64,000 bases of DNA from Streptomyces sp. NBC_00523 (lineage in GTDB: Bacteria; Actinomycetota; Actinomycetes; Streptomycetales; Streptomycetaceae), in assembly GCF_036346615.1 (NCBI RefSeq), contig NZ_CP107836.1, forward strand, positions 744,001 through 808,000. Direction: 5' to 3'. Under the pieces are notes generated by a model. The model worked only from the letters and a program-made list of their open reading frames with translations. It searched no databases and was not told the DNA's origin. This document shows, one piece after another, positions 23,946-32,229 of this stretch. How positions within the stretch are numbered: the first letter of the stretch is position 1; every line of letters begins with the position of its first letter. The translations under genes were made by a program, and so were the position numbers.

Positions 23946-25343
23946 TCACGCGGCAGCCTTCCCCGTGTCCGAGCCGGTGATGCCCTTGGCCGAGGCGATC
24001 ACGCTCTTCAGCTTCTTGGAGAGGGCCTCATAGAACATGCTCAGGGGAAACTCGTCCGGAAGCACGTCGTCCACGAGTTTCCGCGGCGGCTGGGAGAGGT
24101 CCAGGGCGTCGGGGCCCTTGGCCCAGCGGGAGCCGGGGTGCGGCGCGAGGTAGGTGGAGACCAGGTCGTACGCGGCGAACCAGTGGACCAGCTTGGGGCG
24201 GTCGATGCCGTCCCGGTACAGCTTCTCGATCTCGGCGCAGAGCTGGTTGGTGACCTGCGGGGCGCGCTCCCAGTCGATCCGGAGCGTGTTGTCGGTCCAG
24301 CGGACCACATCGTGCTTGTGCAGGTACGCGAAGAGGAGCTGGCCGCCGAGGCCGTCGTAGTTGCGGACGCGCTCGCCGGTGACCGGGAAGCGGAACATCC
24401 GGTCGAAGAGCACGGCGTACTGCACGTCGCGGCCGTGCGGATTGCCCTCGGCCTCCAGCTTCACGGCCTCCTTGAAGGCGGTGAGGTCGCAGCGCAGCTC
24501 CTCCAGGCCGTACATCCAGAACGGCTGGCGCTGCTTGATCATGAAGGGGTCGAACGGCAGGTCGCCGTGGCTGTGGGTGCGGTCGTGAACCATGTCCCAG
24601 AGCACGAACGCCTGCTCGCAGCGCTGCTGGTCGCTGATCATCGCGCGGATGTCGTCGGGCAGCTCGACGCCGAGGAGGTCGACGGCCGCCTCGGTGACGC
24701 GGCGGAAGCGGGCGGCCTCGCGGTCGCAGAAGATGCCGCCCCAGCTGAAGCGCTCGGGGGCCTCGCGGACGGCGATGGTCTCCGGGAAGAGCACCGCGGA
24801 GTTGGTGTCGTAGCCGGAGGTGAAGTCCTCGAAGGTGATGCCGCAGAACAGCGGGTTGTCGTAGCGGCTGGCCTCCAGCTCGGCGAGCCAGTCGGGCCAG
24901 ACCATCCGCAGCACGACCGCTTCGAGATTGCGGTCCGGGTTGCCGTTCTGGGTGTACATGGCGAAGACGACCAGGTGCTGGAGGCCGTCGGCGCGCCCCT
25001 TGGCCGGCTGGAAGGCCAGCAGGGAGTCCAGGAAGTCGGGGACGTCGAAACCGCCGCCCACCCAGCTGCGCAGGTCCTTCACGAGGGCGCGGTGGTACGC
25101 GGCGTCGTGCGGCAGCAGCGGGGACAGCTCCTCGACGGCGCCGATGACCCGCTCCACGGCGGCCTCGGCGAGCGCCGGGGCGGGAGCGCCCTCGGCGTCG
25201 AAGTCGATGGAACCGTCCTTCGACTGCCAGGGACGGATCTCCTCCACGGCGTTCTTGAGCGCGGGCCAGGCCGGGTGCTCGATCACCCGTGGGGCGGCAG
25301 CTATGTCGCCGGATGCGGCGTCGTGCACAAGAATTTCCGTCAT
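23946..25343 (-). CDS. DUF6421 family protein (unknown function)
   Basis: A 465-residue cytoplasmic protein of a conserved actinomycete family. A striking histidine cluster, WDMVHDRTHSHGDLPFDP, places His at residues 253, 257 and 259 in an HxxxHxH arrangement that could bind a metal or heme. Other conserved-looking parts: FEDFTSGYDTNSAVLFPET, FWMYGLEELRCDLTAF and NYDGLGGQLLFAYLHKHDVV. No signal or membrane segment. It is first in an operon with an SDR and a threonine aldolase-like enzyme, which suggests an enzymatic or accessory role in making or breaking one amino-acid-derived compound. I know of no assigned function. Confidence 0.85.
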   Translation of the reverse strand: MTEILVHDAASGDIAAAPRVIEHPAWPALKNAVEEIRPWQSKDGSIDFDAEGAPAPALAEAAVERVIGAVEELSPLLPHDAAYHRALVKDLRSWVGGGFDVPDFLDSLLAFQPAKGRADGLQHLVVFAMYTQNGNPDRNLEAVVLRMVWPDWLAELEASRYDNPLFCGITFEDFTSGYDTNSAVLFPETIAVREAPERFSWGGIFCDREAARFRRVTEAAVDLLGVELPDDIRAMISDQQRCEQAFVLWDMVHDRTHSHGDLPFDPFMIKQRQPFWMYGLEELRCDLTAFKEAVKLEAEGNPHGRDVQYAVLFDRMFRFPVTGERVRNYDGLGGQLLFAYLHKHDVVRWTDNTLRIDWERAPQVTNQLCAEIEKLYRDGIDRPKLVHWFAAYDLVSTYLAPHPGSRWAKGPDALDLSQPPRKLVDDVLPDEFPLSMFYEALSKKLKSVIASAKGITGSDTGKAAA

Positions 25344-25595
25344 CACACTTCCTCCACGGGAGAACCTCGCGTCTGTCCACCGTATCCGCGTGCGAGTCCC
25401 CGGGACAAGTGGGATTGTGGAAATTATCCTGCCGACCCCCATGGTCACCGTCATTTTTCCTGTGGTACGCCGCTGTCGCGGCTTCTTCGGGGGTTTCGCG
25501 CGGCGCTGCGCAGCCGGGCCCGCCCCTCCCCCGTACGGCGTTGCGGGGCCACTAGGCTGCCGGGGGAACCGAGCGTCGACGGAAGCGAGCGGGCC

Positions 25596-26279
25596 TTGTC
25601 CATTCTCACGATCGGTCATCGCGGAGCGCCGGGCTTCGAGCCGGAGAACACCCTGCGCTCGTTCGTCCGCGCCGAGAAGGACGGCGTGGACCTCATCGAG
25701 CTGGACCTGCATCTGAGCAAGGACGGCGCGCTGGCCGTCATGCACGACGCGGAGGTGGACCGTACGACCGACGGCGAAGGTCCGATCGCGGAGAAGACGC
25801 TCGCCGAGCTGCGCGCGCTCGACGCGGGCCTGGGCGAGCGGGTGCCCGTCTTCGAGGAGGTCCTGGACGCCGTGCGGTCCCCGCTCCAGGCGGAGATCAA
25901 GGACGTGGCCGCGGCCCGTACCCTGGCCCGGGTCATGCACGAGCGCGAGCTGGTGGAGCGCGTCGAGGTGATCTCGTTCCACGACGAGGCGATCGCCGAG
26001 ATCGCGCAGCTGGTCCCCGGCGTGCGGACGGCGCTGGTGGCCAGCCGCTGGGGCGGGGACCTGCTGGACCGCGCGAAGGCGGTGGGCGCGACCCGGCTCA
26101 TCCTGAACATCCGGCGCATCACGCGGGAACTGGTCGAGAAGGCCCACGCCGAGGGGCTGACGGTCTTCGGCTGGACGGTCAACACCCAGCAGCAGCTGCG
26201 GCTGGCCGAGGGACTGGGGCTCGACGGCGTGACCACCGACCACCCCGACATCCAGCGCGGGGGCGGCGCCCCCGCCTAG
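25596..26279 (+). CDS. Glycerophosphodiester phosphodiesterase
   Basis: A 227-residue GDPD TIM barrel. GHRGAPGFEPENTLRSF (catalytic His and Glu/Asn) opens the protein, IELDLHLSKDG carries the metal-binding Glu and Asp, MHDAEVDRTTDG the second catalytic His, and AEIKD a third metal ligand. It ends with the usual GLDGVTTDHP. No signal peptide, so cytoplasmic. The start is a TTG at 25596 (LSILTIGHRG); GGAAG stands 10 bases upstream and TAGGCT further up may be the -10. It converges on the GNAT gene with 10 bp between. Confidence 0.9.
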   Translation: MSILTIGHRGAPGFEPENTLRSFVRAEKDGVDLIELDLHLSKDGALAVMHDAEVDRTTDGEGPIAEKTLAELRALDAGLGERVPVFEEVLDAVRSPLQAEIKDVAAARTLARVMHERELVERVEVISFHDEAIAEIAQLVPGVRTALVASRWGGDLLDRAKAVGATRLILNIRRITRELVEKAHAEGLTVFGWTVNTQQQLRLAEGLGLDGVTTDHPDIQRGGGAPA

Positions 26280-26289
26280 GGCCTGTCGG

Positions 26290-26844
26290 TCAGCCTTCGA
26301 GCTCCTTGACCAGCAGTTCGAAGGCCAGGTCGTCGCGCTGGGGGATGCCGAAGCGGTCGTCGCCGTACGGGAACGGGGACAGCTTGCCCGTGCGGCGGTA
26401 GCCCCGGCGCTCGTACCAGGCGATGAGCTCCTCGCGGACGGAGATCACGGTCATGTGCATCTCCCGCACGCCCCAGCCCTCCCGGACGGTGCGCTCGGCC
26501 TCGGCGATGATCACCTTGCCGAGGCCGGCGCCCTGGAGCGCGGGGCGGACCGCGAACATGCCGAAGTACGCGGCCTCGCCGCGGTGCTCCAGCTGGCAGC
26601 AGGCGACGGGCGCGCCGTCGCGCTCCACCACGAGCAGCCGGCTGCCCGGGCTCTCGACCACCGCGCGCACGCCCTGCGGGTCGGTGCGCTGCCCCTGGAG
26701 GATGTCCGCCTCGGTGGTCCAGCCGGTGCGGCTGCTGTCGCCCCGGTACGCCGACTCGATCAGCTCGACGAGCGCGGGGATGTCCGCTTCGGTGGCGTCG
26801 CGGAACGTCAGCTCTCCCGTGTCCCGGGGCGGGGCGGTGTCCAT
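26290..26844 (-). CDS. GNAT family N-acetyltransferase
   Basis: A 184-residue acetyltransferase. FRDATEADIPALVELIESAY is the usual GNAT opening, and the acetyl-CoA motif A is FAVRPALQGAGLGKVIIAEAE (QGAGLG pyrophosphate loop) followed by MTVISVREELIAWYERRGYRRTG. Substrate unknown. The ATG at 26844 is preceded by weak GGAG-like sequence further upstream. The 232 bp before it, divergent with the DUF5134 gene, hold no feature I can name. Confidence 0.88.
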   Translation of the reverse strand: MDTAPPRDTGELTFRDATEADIPALVELIESAYRGDSSRTGWTTEADILQGQRTDPQGVRAVVESPGSRLLVVERDGAPVACCQLEHRGEAAYFGMFAVRPALQGAGLGKVIIAEAERTVREGWGVREMHMTVISVREELIAWYERRGYRRTGKLSPFPYGDDRFGIPQRDDLAFELLVKELEG

Positions 26845-27076
26845 GGCGGGGTGTCTCCGGATTCTGTGCGGGGGCGGTGCCGGAGCAGCGTAACTCCGAG
26901 GGCGGCGCCGGGGCTCCCGGCGGTCCTCACGGGGCGCGCGGGGGCGCACACCGGGCGCATCACGGAAACACTCCCGTCGCGCGCTCCCCCAGTACCTCCG
27001 TGCGCCGCGTACGGGTGTCCGGCCCCGGGCATCTTCTGGGCGACGGCGATGTCGTTCGCCCGGGGGGAGGGCCGCT

Positions 27077-27670
27077 GTGCACGGACCGGCGATGTCCGGA
27101 TGGCTGCTGATGGCGTTGTGCGCGGTGACGGGCTCGTACTGCTTGCTGCGCACCCGTACGGGGAGCGCCGAGGAGCGCAGAGCCGCGCGGGCCGAGGCGC
27201 TGATGGGCTTCGGCATGGCCGCGATGGCGGTCCCGGCGGCCGCCGTCGCCCCGCCCGCGTGGGGATGGGGCGCGTACGCGGTGTTCTTCGGGGTCGCGGC
27301 GCTGCGGGCGCTGTGGTTCTCCCGGCGCAGCGGACACCATCTGCACCATCTGGTCGGCTCCGGCGCGATGGTCTACATGGCGGTGGTGATGGCCCGGGCC
27401 GGGGCGGGCGGGCACGGCGGCGGCCATGTCTCGCACGCGATGGGGTCGCACAGCATGGCCGGGGCGGGCGGCATACCCCTGCTCACGGGGCTGCTCCTCG
27501 TCTACTACGCGGTGTACGTGCTGCGCTCGGGCGCCCGGCTGGTGCCGGTGGCCGCGGCGGCCGCCGGCGGCGGGCCCTCGCCCGGGGGCTGGGGGGCGCG
27601 ACCGGAGCTGGCGCTGGCGTGCCGGCTGACCATGGGCATAGCCATGTTCGCGATGCTGCTCACCCTGTGA
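27077..27670 (+). CDS. DUF5134 membrane protein
   Basis: A 197-residue protein with about five helices, starting at SGWLLMALCAVTGSYCLL. Two histidine-rich loops are notable: RSGHHLHHLVG and GGHGGGHVSHAMGSHSM, the latter also rich in Met and Gly, both plausible metal-binding (for example copper) stretches. It lies 86 bp before an M56 metallopeptidase in the same direction; DUF5134 and M56 genes are often neighbours in Streptomyces. I infer a metal-related membrane role with low certainty. GTG start at 27077 after GGGGGGAGGG. Confidence 0.78.
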   Translation: MHGPAMSGWLLMALCAVTGSYCLLRTRTGSAEERRAARAEALMGFGMAAMAVPAAAVAPPAWGWGAYAVFFGVAALRALWFSRRSGHHLHHLVGSGAMVYMAVVMARAGAGGHGGGHVSHAMGSHSMAGAGGIPLLTGLLLVYYAVYVLRSGARLVPVAAAAAGGGPSPGGWGARPELALACRLTMGIAMFAMLLTL

Positions 27671-27756
27671 GACGGGAAGGGCCGCCTTTCGTGGTGTGCG
27701 TCACTTGGCGCGCGGAGCCATATCCGTGTGTGGCGCGGCCCTCATAGGCTGACGCC

Positions 27757-28692
27757 ATGTGGGTCTCCCTAGCGCTGCTGCTGCTCGGTGCAGTGGCCGC
27801 CGTCGTGACCCCGCGCCTGATGGCGCGGGCCGAGTGGCCCGAGCGCGAGCCGGTGGTGGCGCTGTGGGTGTGGCAGTGCGTGGTGGCCGCGGTGCTGCTG
27901 TCCTTCGCCCTCTCCATGACGTTCAGCGCGGCGACCGCCTGGCAGGCGGTACGGGGTCATGTCTTCGCGCCCGCGCCGCACGCCGTCGTGGAGGCGTACG
28001 CGCTCGCGGGCCACGGGGCGTGGTCGGCCGTGATGGCGGTGCTGCTGGCCCTCGGCGGGGTGTGGACGGCCGCCATGCTGGCCCGGGAGATCCGCCGGGC
28101 GCAGCTGCGGCGCAGGCAGCGGCGGTCCGAACTCCTGGTGCGCGCCCCGCTGATGCCCGGCGAGGAGCCGGGGTCCGGGCGGCTGGTCGTGCTGGAGGGC
28201 GAGCGGCCCGACGCCTGGTGGCTGCCGGGGTCCGCGCCCCAACTCGTCATCACCACGGCCGCGCTGGGGCGGCTGAAGGGACGCCAGCTCGACGCGGTCC
28301 TGGCCCATGAGCAGGGTCACGCGCAGGCCCGGCACGACTGGCTGCTCAACTGCTCGGAGGCGCTGGCCACCGGCTTCCCGCAGGTGCCGGTGTTCGCGGC
28401 CTTCCGCAACGAGATGCACCGGCTGGTCGAGCTGGCCGCCGACGATGTGGCGTCACGGCGCTTCGGCCGGCTGACGATCGCCCTCGCCCTGGTCGAACTC
28501 AACGAGGACCGGGGCGTGTTCGGCCCGTCCTCGGCCGCGGACGCGGAACTGCCACTGCGGGTGAACCGGCTGCTGGCCCCGGCGGGCAGGCTCACGGCCG
28601 GACGGCGGCTGCGGCTGACCGCGGCGGCGGCCCTGGTGCCCGTGGTCCCGCTGCTGGTGGCGTTCGTCCCGGGGCTCAGCGCGCTGAAGTAG
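27757..28692 (+). CDS. M56 family membrane metallopeptidase
   Basis: A 311-residue membrane protease. Helices lie at about residues 1-20, 33-55, 85-105 and near the C-terminus (LTAAAALVPVVPLLVAFVPG). The zinc motif HEQGHAQARHD (HExxH, with the next Asp) is near residue 184, and AADDVASRRFG holds the third ligand region. It resembles the protease domain of BlaR/MecR without a sensor domain; no BlaI repressor gene is beside it. TAGGCT lies 7 bases before the ATG, so the mRNA is probably leaderless. Confidence 0.87.
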   Translation: MWVSLALLLLGAVAAVVTPRLMARAEWPEREPVVALWVWQCVVAAVLLSFALSMTFSAATAWQAVRGHVFAPAPHAVVEAYALAGHGAWSAVMAVLLALGGVWTAAMLAREIRRAQLRRRQRRSELLVRAPLMPGEEPGSGRLVVLEGERPDAWWLPGSAPQLVITTAALGRLKGRQLDAVLAHEQGHAQARHDWLLNCSEALATGFPQVPVFAAFRNEMHRLVELAADDVASRRFGRLTIALALVELNEDRGVFGPSSAADAELPLRVNRLLAPAGRLTAGRRLRLTAAAALVPVVPLLVAFVPGLSALK

Positions 28693-28755
28693 CGAACGGG
28701 TTCTTCGGGCGCGCTGAAACGGCCGGAGGGGGCGCCCGTCGGCGAGGATCGGGCC

Positions 28756-29448
28756 ATGCACATTCCGCTGCTCTCCCCCGTCGGCCGGGTCCGCGCCGTT
28801 TCGCACCTCTCGCGGACGGGCGCGGTCTGCGCGGTGCTCGGCGGCGCGGTGACCGCGCTGGTGGTCGCCCGGTGGCGGCCGCTCGTGGACCTGGACGAGC
28901 GGATCGCGGAGGCGCTGCACCGGCGGGCGGTGACCGAGCCCGGCCTCGTCCATGTCAACCGGCTGCTGACGGACTGGCTGTGGGACCCGTGGACGTTCCG
29001 CGCGCTGATCGCCGTCGCGGTGGTGACCCTGTGGTGGCGCGGGGCCCGGCCGCTCGCGGTGTGGGTGGCGGGGACGACGCTGCTTTCGGCGCTCGTCCAG
29101 CAGGGCGTCAAGGCCGCCGTCGGCCGGGACCGGCCGCAGTGGACGGCCCCGGTGGACTCCGCCCACTACGCGGCCTACCCCTCGGGGCACGCGATGACGG
29201 CGACGGTGAGCTGCGGGCTGTTGCTGTGGCTGCTGCACCGGTCCGGTGTGCGGCGCGGGGTGTGGCGGGCGGCGGTGGGCGCGGCGGCCGTCTCGGTGCT
29301 CGGGGTCGGGCTCACCCGGCTGTACCTGGGCGTGCACTGGCCGTCCGACGTGCTGGGCGGGTGGCTCCTCGGGGCCGCGCTGACCGCCTTCGCGATCCGG
29401 GGCTCCGACCGCTGGTGCCCCGCCGCGCCCGCCCGCCGGAGCCCCTGA
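28756..29448 (+). CDS. PAP2-superfamily membrane phosphatase
   Basis: A 230-residue integral membrane phosphatase. The three PAP2 catalytic motifs are present: KAAVGRDRPQW (KX6RP), YPSGHAMT (PSGH) and RLYLGVHWPSDVLGG (SRX5HX3D, with the first Ser replaced by Thr-Arg). Helices flank them. It should dephosphorylate a lipid phosphate such as undecaprenyl pyrophosphate or phosphatidic acid outside the membrane. The start ATG has AGGATC 8 bases upstream, which could serve as ribosome site or -10. Confidence 0.9.
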   Translation: MHIPLLSPVGRVRAVSHLSRTGAVCAVLGGAVTALVVARWRPLVDLDERIAEALHRRAVTEPGLVHVNRLLTDWLWDPWTFRALIAVAVVTLWWRGARPLAVWVAGTTLLSALVQQGVKAAVGRDRPQWTAPVDSAHYAAYPSGHAMTATVSCGLLLWLLHRSGVRRGVWRAAVGAAAVSVLGVGLTRLYLGVHWPSDVLGGWLLGAALTAFAIRGSDRWCPAAPARRSP

Positions 29449-29520
29449 CCAGGCAGGGGGCCGCGGCCACCGGACAGGCGCCCTTGCCCGGGGCCCGCCG
29501 GTTCGGCGAGGATCGGTGCC

Positions 29521-30162
29521 ATGCCGATCAAGGGTGCCCTCTTCGACTTCTCCGGGACGCTGTTCCGGATCGAGCCGGTCCGTTCCTGGCTCGCCGCGAC
29601 CCTCGCCGAGCGGGGGGTGCGCGTGGACGAGGCAGCGTTCGAACGGTACGCGGCGGAGCTGGAGGCGTTCGGCGCGCTGCCGGGGGGATCCAGTCCCCAG
29701 CGGATGCCCGAGGAGCTGGCGGACGGCTGGCCGCACCGCGACGAGAGCGCCGAGCTGCATCGCGCGGTGTACACCGGTCTGGCCCGCCAGGTCGCCCTGC
29801 CCGACCCCGGTCTGTACGACGCGCTGTACGACCGGCATCTGCGCCCGGACGCCTGGCTCCCCTACCCGGACGCGGCGGAGGTGCTGGAGGGGCTGCGCGC
29901 GGCCGGGGTCCGGATCGGGGTCGTCAGCAACATCGGCTGGGACCTGCGCCCCGTCTTCCGCGCGCACGGCCTGGACCGCTATGTGGACGCGTACGTCCTC
30001 TCCTTCGAGCACGGCATCCAGAAGCCGGACGCACGCCTCTTTCGCACCGCCTGCACACTTCTCGGACAGGATCCGACGGATGTGGTGATGGTCGGCGACG
30101 ACCGGCGGGGCAGCGGCGCTGGGCTGCGAGGTGCGTTTCGTACGCCACCTGCCGGTGAATGA
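29521..30162 (+). CDS. HAD-family hydrolase, frame disrupted near the 3' end
   Basis: The intact frame gives 213 residues. Motif I is LFDFSGTLF: the nucleophile Asp is kept, but the second Asp of DxDxT is Ser. Motif II lies in GVVSNIGWDL, motif III Lys in GIQKPDARLF, motif IV in VMVGDDR. After GDDR the frame runs into an unlikely tail and stops at 30162. In the next frame the sequence continues as GGAAALGCEVRFVRHLPVNE and on to a natural stop at 30211, which matches the usual end of these proteins. A loss of about 11 bases near 30105, or a sequencing error, explains this. Without the repair the protein lacks its last 35 residues. Confidence 0.82.
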   Translation: MPIKGALFDFSGTLFRIEPVRSWLAATLAERGVRVDEAAFERYAAELEAFGALPGGSSPQRMPEELADGWPHRDESAELHRAVYTGLARQVALPDPGLYDALYDRHLRPDAWLPYPDAAEVLEGLRAAGVRIGVVSNIGWDLRPVFRAHGLDRYVDAYVLSFEHGIQKPDARLFRTACTLLGQDPTDVVMVGDDRRGSGAGLRGAFRTPPAGE

Positions 30163-30281
30163 ACGGCCCGACGGCCTGCGGGAGCTCGGACTGACCGAGA
30201 AGGTTGCCTGAGACACATGTGAGAGATGTCCCTGACGCGCAATGGGTCGGATTGTCACATCGTGGCCTTAGCCTGGAGAAC

Positions 30282-30461
30282 ATGTCCCCGACTCCGTGCC
30301 CGTCCGATTCCGTACGCCCCGCAGCAGTGGTGAATGAAGACATTCGCGACCTGTGGCGGCGTTCGGGCGGTCACCTGTCCCCGGAGGACGAGGAGCAGTA
30401 CCAGCGTCTGCTGGTCGAGTGGGCCGCGGCGACCGGGGGCGGCGAGCGGCCGGCGTTCTGA
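30282..30461 (+). CDS. Small acidic protein (59 aa), conserved hypothetical
   Basis: A 59-residue protein: VVNEDIRDLWRRSGGHLSPE followed by DEEQYQRLLVEWAAA. The body is predicted as two amphipathic helices and resembles short conserved Streptomyces proteins of unknown role. CTGGAGAAC gives a good ribosome site before the ATG at 30282. An inverted repeat follows the stop. Confidence 0.65.
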   Translation: MSPTPCPSDSVRPAAVVNEDIRDLWRRSGGHLSPEDEEQYQRLLVEWAAATGGGERPAF

Positions 30462-30467
30462 GACGTC

Positions 30468-30502
30468 CCGGCTCCGGCGATCCCCTGCGTCGCCGGAACC
30501 GG
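30468..30502. terminator. Stem-loop after the 59-aa gene
   Basis: CCGGCTCCGGCGA and TCGCCGGAACCGG pair over 13 bp with one mismatch, around a 9-base loop. Confidence 0.6.
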
Positions 30503-30612
30503 TCCGTGGCGGGGGTACAGCATGTCCCGTCGCGGCTGATCGGTCAATGAAGTATTACGGTCCGTGATGTGCCCGGGCCGTACGGTGGCGGGCCCGCCCC
30601 TCAGCGCGCCCC

Positions 30613-30981
30613 TCAGCCCTCGCCGAGGCGCACCGCCTGGCAGGCCGCCGCTTCGAGGACGCGGTCGAGCAGCCCGGGGAACAGCGCGTCCAGGTCGTCC
30701 CGGCGCAGCCCGTTCATCTTGGACGTGCCCCGGTAGGTCTGCTGGACGATGCCGCTCTCCCGCAGCACCCGGAAGTGGTGCGTGGTCGTGGACTTGGTGA
30801 CCGGCAGGTCGAAGCAGGAGCAGGTGAGCTCGGCCTCGGCGGCGGCCAGTTCGCGTACGACGCACAGCCGCACCGGGTCCGAGAGCGCGTGCAGGACCGC
30901 TTCGAGCCGGATCTCCTCACGGGCCGGGTGGGGCAGGGTGCGCGCGCCCGCTGCCGGTTCGGTGGTGCTGGCAGGGGTCAC
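30613..30981 (-). CDS. ArsR-type winged-helix regulator with a Cys-x-Cys motif
   Basis: A 122-residue regulator. ALSDPVRLCVVRELAAAEAE is the ArsR dimer/helix region and VTKSTTTHHFRVLRESGIV the recognition helix, followed by the wing QQTYRGTSKMNGLR. Cysteines at residues 40, 54 and 56 (TCSCFDLP, just before the recognition helix) could sense metal, thiol stress or electrophiles. GTG at 30981 is chosen: GGAG lies 6 bases upstream, whereas the ATG at 31020 has no ribosome site. A TACGA-N6-TCGTA repeat lies just upstream and recurs at the old yellow enzyme promoter 19 kb away. Confidence 0.85.
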   Translation of the reverse strand: MTPASTTEPAAGARTLPHPAREEIRLEAVLHALSDPVRLCVVRELAAAEAELTCSCFDLPVTKSTTTHHFRVLRESGIVQQTYRGTSKMNGLRRDDLDALFPGLLDRVLEAAACQAVRLGEG

Positions 30982-31022
30982 GGTCGCTCTCCGTATCGTC
31001 GCTCCGTCCGGGGCTCCCATAC

Positions 31023-31038
31023 TACGAGACTCGTCGTA
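31023..31038. promoter_or_regulatory. Candidate ArsR operator
   Basis: TACGA-GACTCG-TCGTA, a perfect 5-bp inverted repeat extended by weaker pairing (ACTACGA/TCGTAAT). It lies 42 bp before the ArsR start. Confidence 0.55.
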
Positions 31039-31051
31039 ATTCGACTCCCCC

Positions 31052-32134
31052 TCACTCCTGCGGGACCGCCGCCAGGTGCGGGAAGCGGTACTCGGTGCGG
31101 CTGCGGAAGTGTTCGCCGGGGCGCAGCACGGTGGCCGGCTGGTCGGGGCGGTTGGGCGAGTCGGGGAGGTGCTGGGTCTCCAGGCAGACGGCGCTGTGGC
31201 GCTCGTGGTGGCCGCCGTCGGGGTCGGCGAGGGTGCCGTCCAGCTGGTTGGCGGTGTAGACCTGGATGCCCGGTTCGGTGGTCCACACCTCCATGACGCG
31301 CGCGCCGCCGGGTGCCGTGAGGCGGGCGGCGCGGCGGGGAGCGGCCGGTGAATCGGCGCCGTCGAGGACCCAGCAGTGGTCGAACCCGCCCGCCCGGCGC
31401 AGCTGTTCGTCGGGCAGGGCGATCCGATCCGCGAGGATCTGCGGCCCGGTCAGGTCGAACGGGGTGCCGGCGACGGGTGCGGCGGGGCTCTCGGGGATGC
31501 CCTCCTCGTCCACGGGGAGGTAGTGCCCCGCGTCCACCTGGAGGGTGTGGCCGAGGATGTCGCCCCGGGCGGTCAGGTCGAAGTAGGCGTGGTTGGTGAG
31601 GTTGACGACGGTGGCGCGGTCGGTGGTGGCCTCGTAGTCGAGCGCGAGGGTGCCGGCCGTGTCGAGGGTGTACGTCACGGCCACGGCCAGCGCGCCGGGG
31701 AAGCCCATGTCGCCGTCGGGGCTGTGCAGCGTGAGCCGCAGGACGGCCGCCTCGTCCGTGGTGGTGGCCTCGGCCCGCCAGATCCGGGTGTGGAAGCCGT
31801 CGGGCCCGCCGTGCAGGGCGTGGCCCCGGTCGGTGGCGGGGACCTGGTGGTCCGTGCCGTCGAGGGTGAACCTGCCGTGCGCGATGCGGTTGGCGTAGCG
31901 GCCGACGAGGGCGCCGAAGAACGGGTTCTTGCCCGTGTAGTGGTCGAGGGCGGGCAGCGAGCGGACGACCGAGGCCGGGGTGCCGGCGGTGTCGGGCACG
32001 GTGAGCCGGTGCAGGATGCCGCCGTAGGTGAGGATCTCGGCCCGGACTCCGGTGCCGGAGTCGAGCGTCCAGATGTCGACGTCCGTGGGCCCGTGGGCGC
32101 CGAACGGTTTGCTGTGCACGGTGGGGCGAGGCAT
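31052..32134 (-). CDS. Aldose 1-epimerase (galactose mutarotase)
   Basis: A 360-residue cytoplasmic mutarotase. Diagnostic motifs: NPFFGALVGRYANRIAHG, GHALHGGPDGFHTRIW (catalytic His region), VNLTNHAYFDL (second His, with the NHxYFNL motif) and CLETQHLPDSPN with the catalytic Glu. It interconverts alpha and beta anomers of hexoses, possibly arabinose as well. AAGGAT precedes the ATG at 32134. It lies downstream of the LacI and importer genes in the same direction but is separated from LacI by a terminator-like hairpin. Confidence 0.93.
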   Translation of the reverse strand: MPRPTVHSKPFGAHGPTDVDIWTLDSGTGVRAEILTYGGILHRLTVPDTAGTPASVVRSLPALDHYTGKNPFFGALVGRYANRIAHGRFTLDGTDHQVPATDRGHALHGGPDGFHTRIWRAEATTTDEAAVLRLTLHSPDGDMGFPGALAVAVTYTLDTAGTLALDYEATTDRATVVNLTNHAYFDLTARGDILGHTLQVDAGHYLPVDEEGIPESPAAPVAGTPFDLTGPQILADRIALPDEQLRRAGGFDHCWVLDGADSPAAPRRAARLTAPGGARVMEVWTTEPGIQVYTANQLDGTLADPDGGHHERHSAVCLETQHLPDSPNRPDQPATVLRPGEHFRSRTEYRFPHLAAVPQE

Positions 32135-32193
32135 CAATGATCCTTGGGGCGATCGGAAGGCCGGAGCGGCCGGACGGGCGGGCTGTGGGCGGT

Positions 32194-32220
32194 GGACTCC
32201 CCAGGGGTGGCGGGGAGTCC
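32194..32220. terminator. Stem-loop after LacI
   Basis: GGACTCCCC and GGGGAGTCC form a perfect 9-bp stem with a 9-base loop, 10 bp past the LacI stop. Confidence 0.65.
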
Positions 32221-32229
32221 GGCCCGTGG

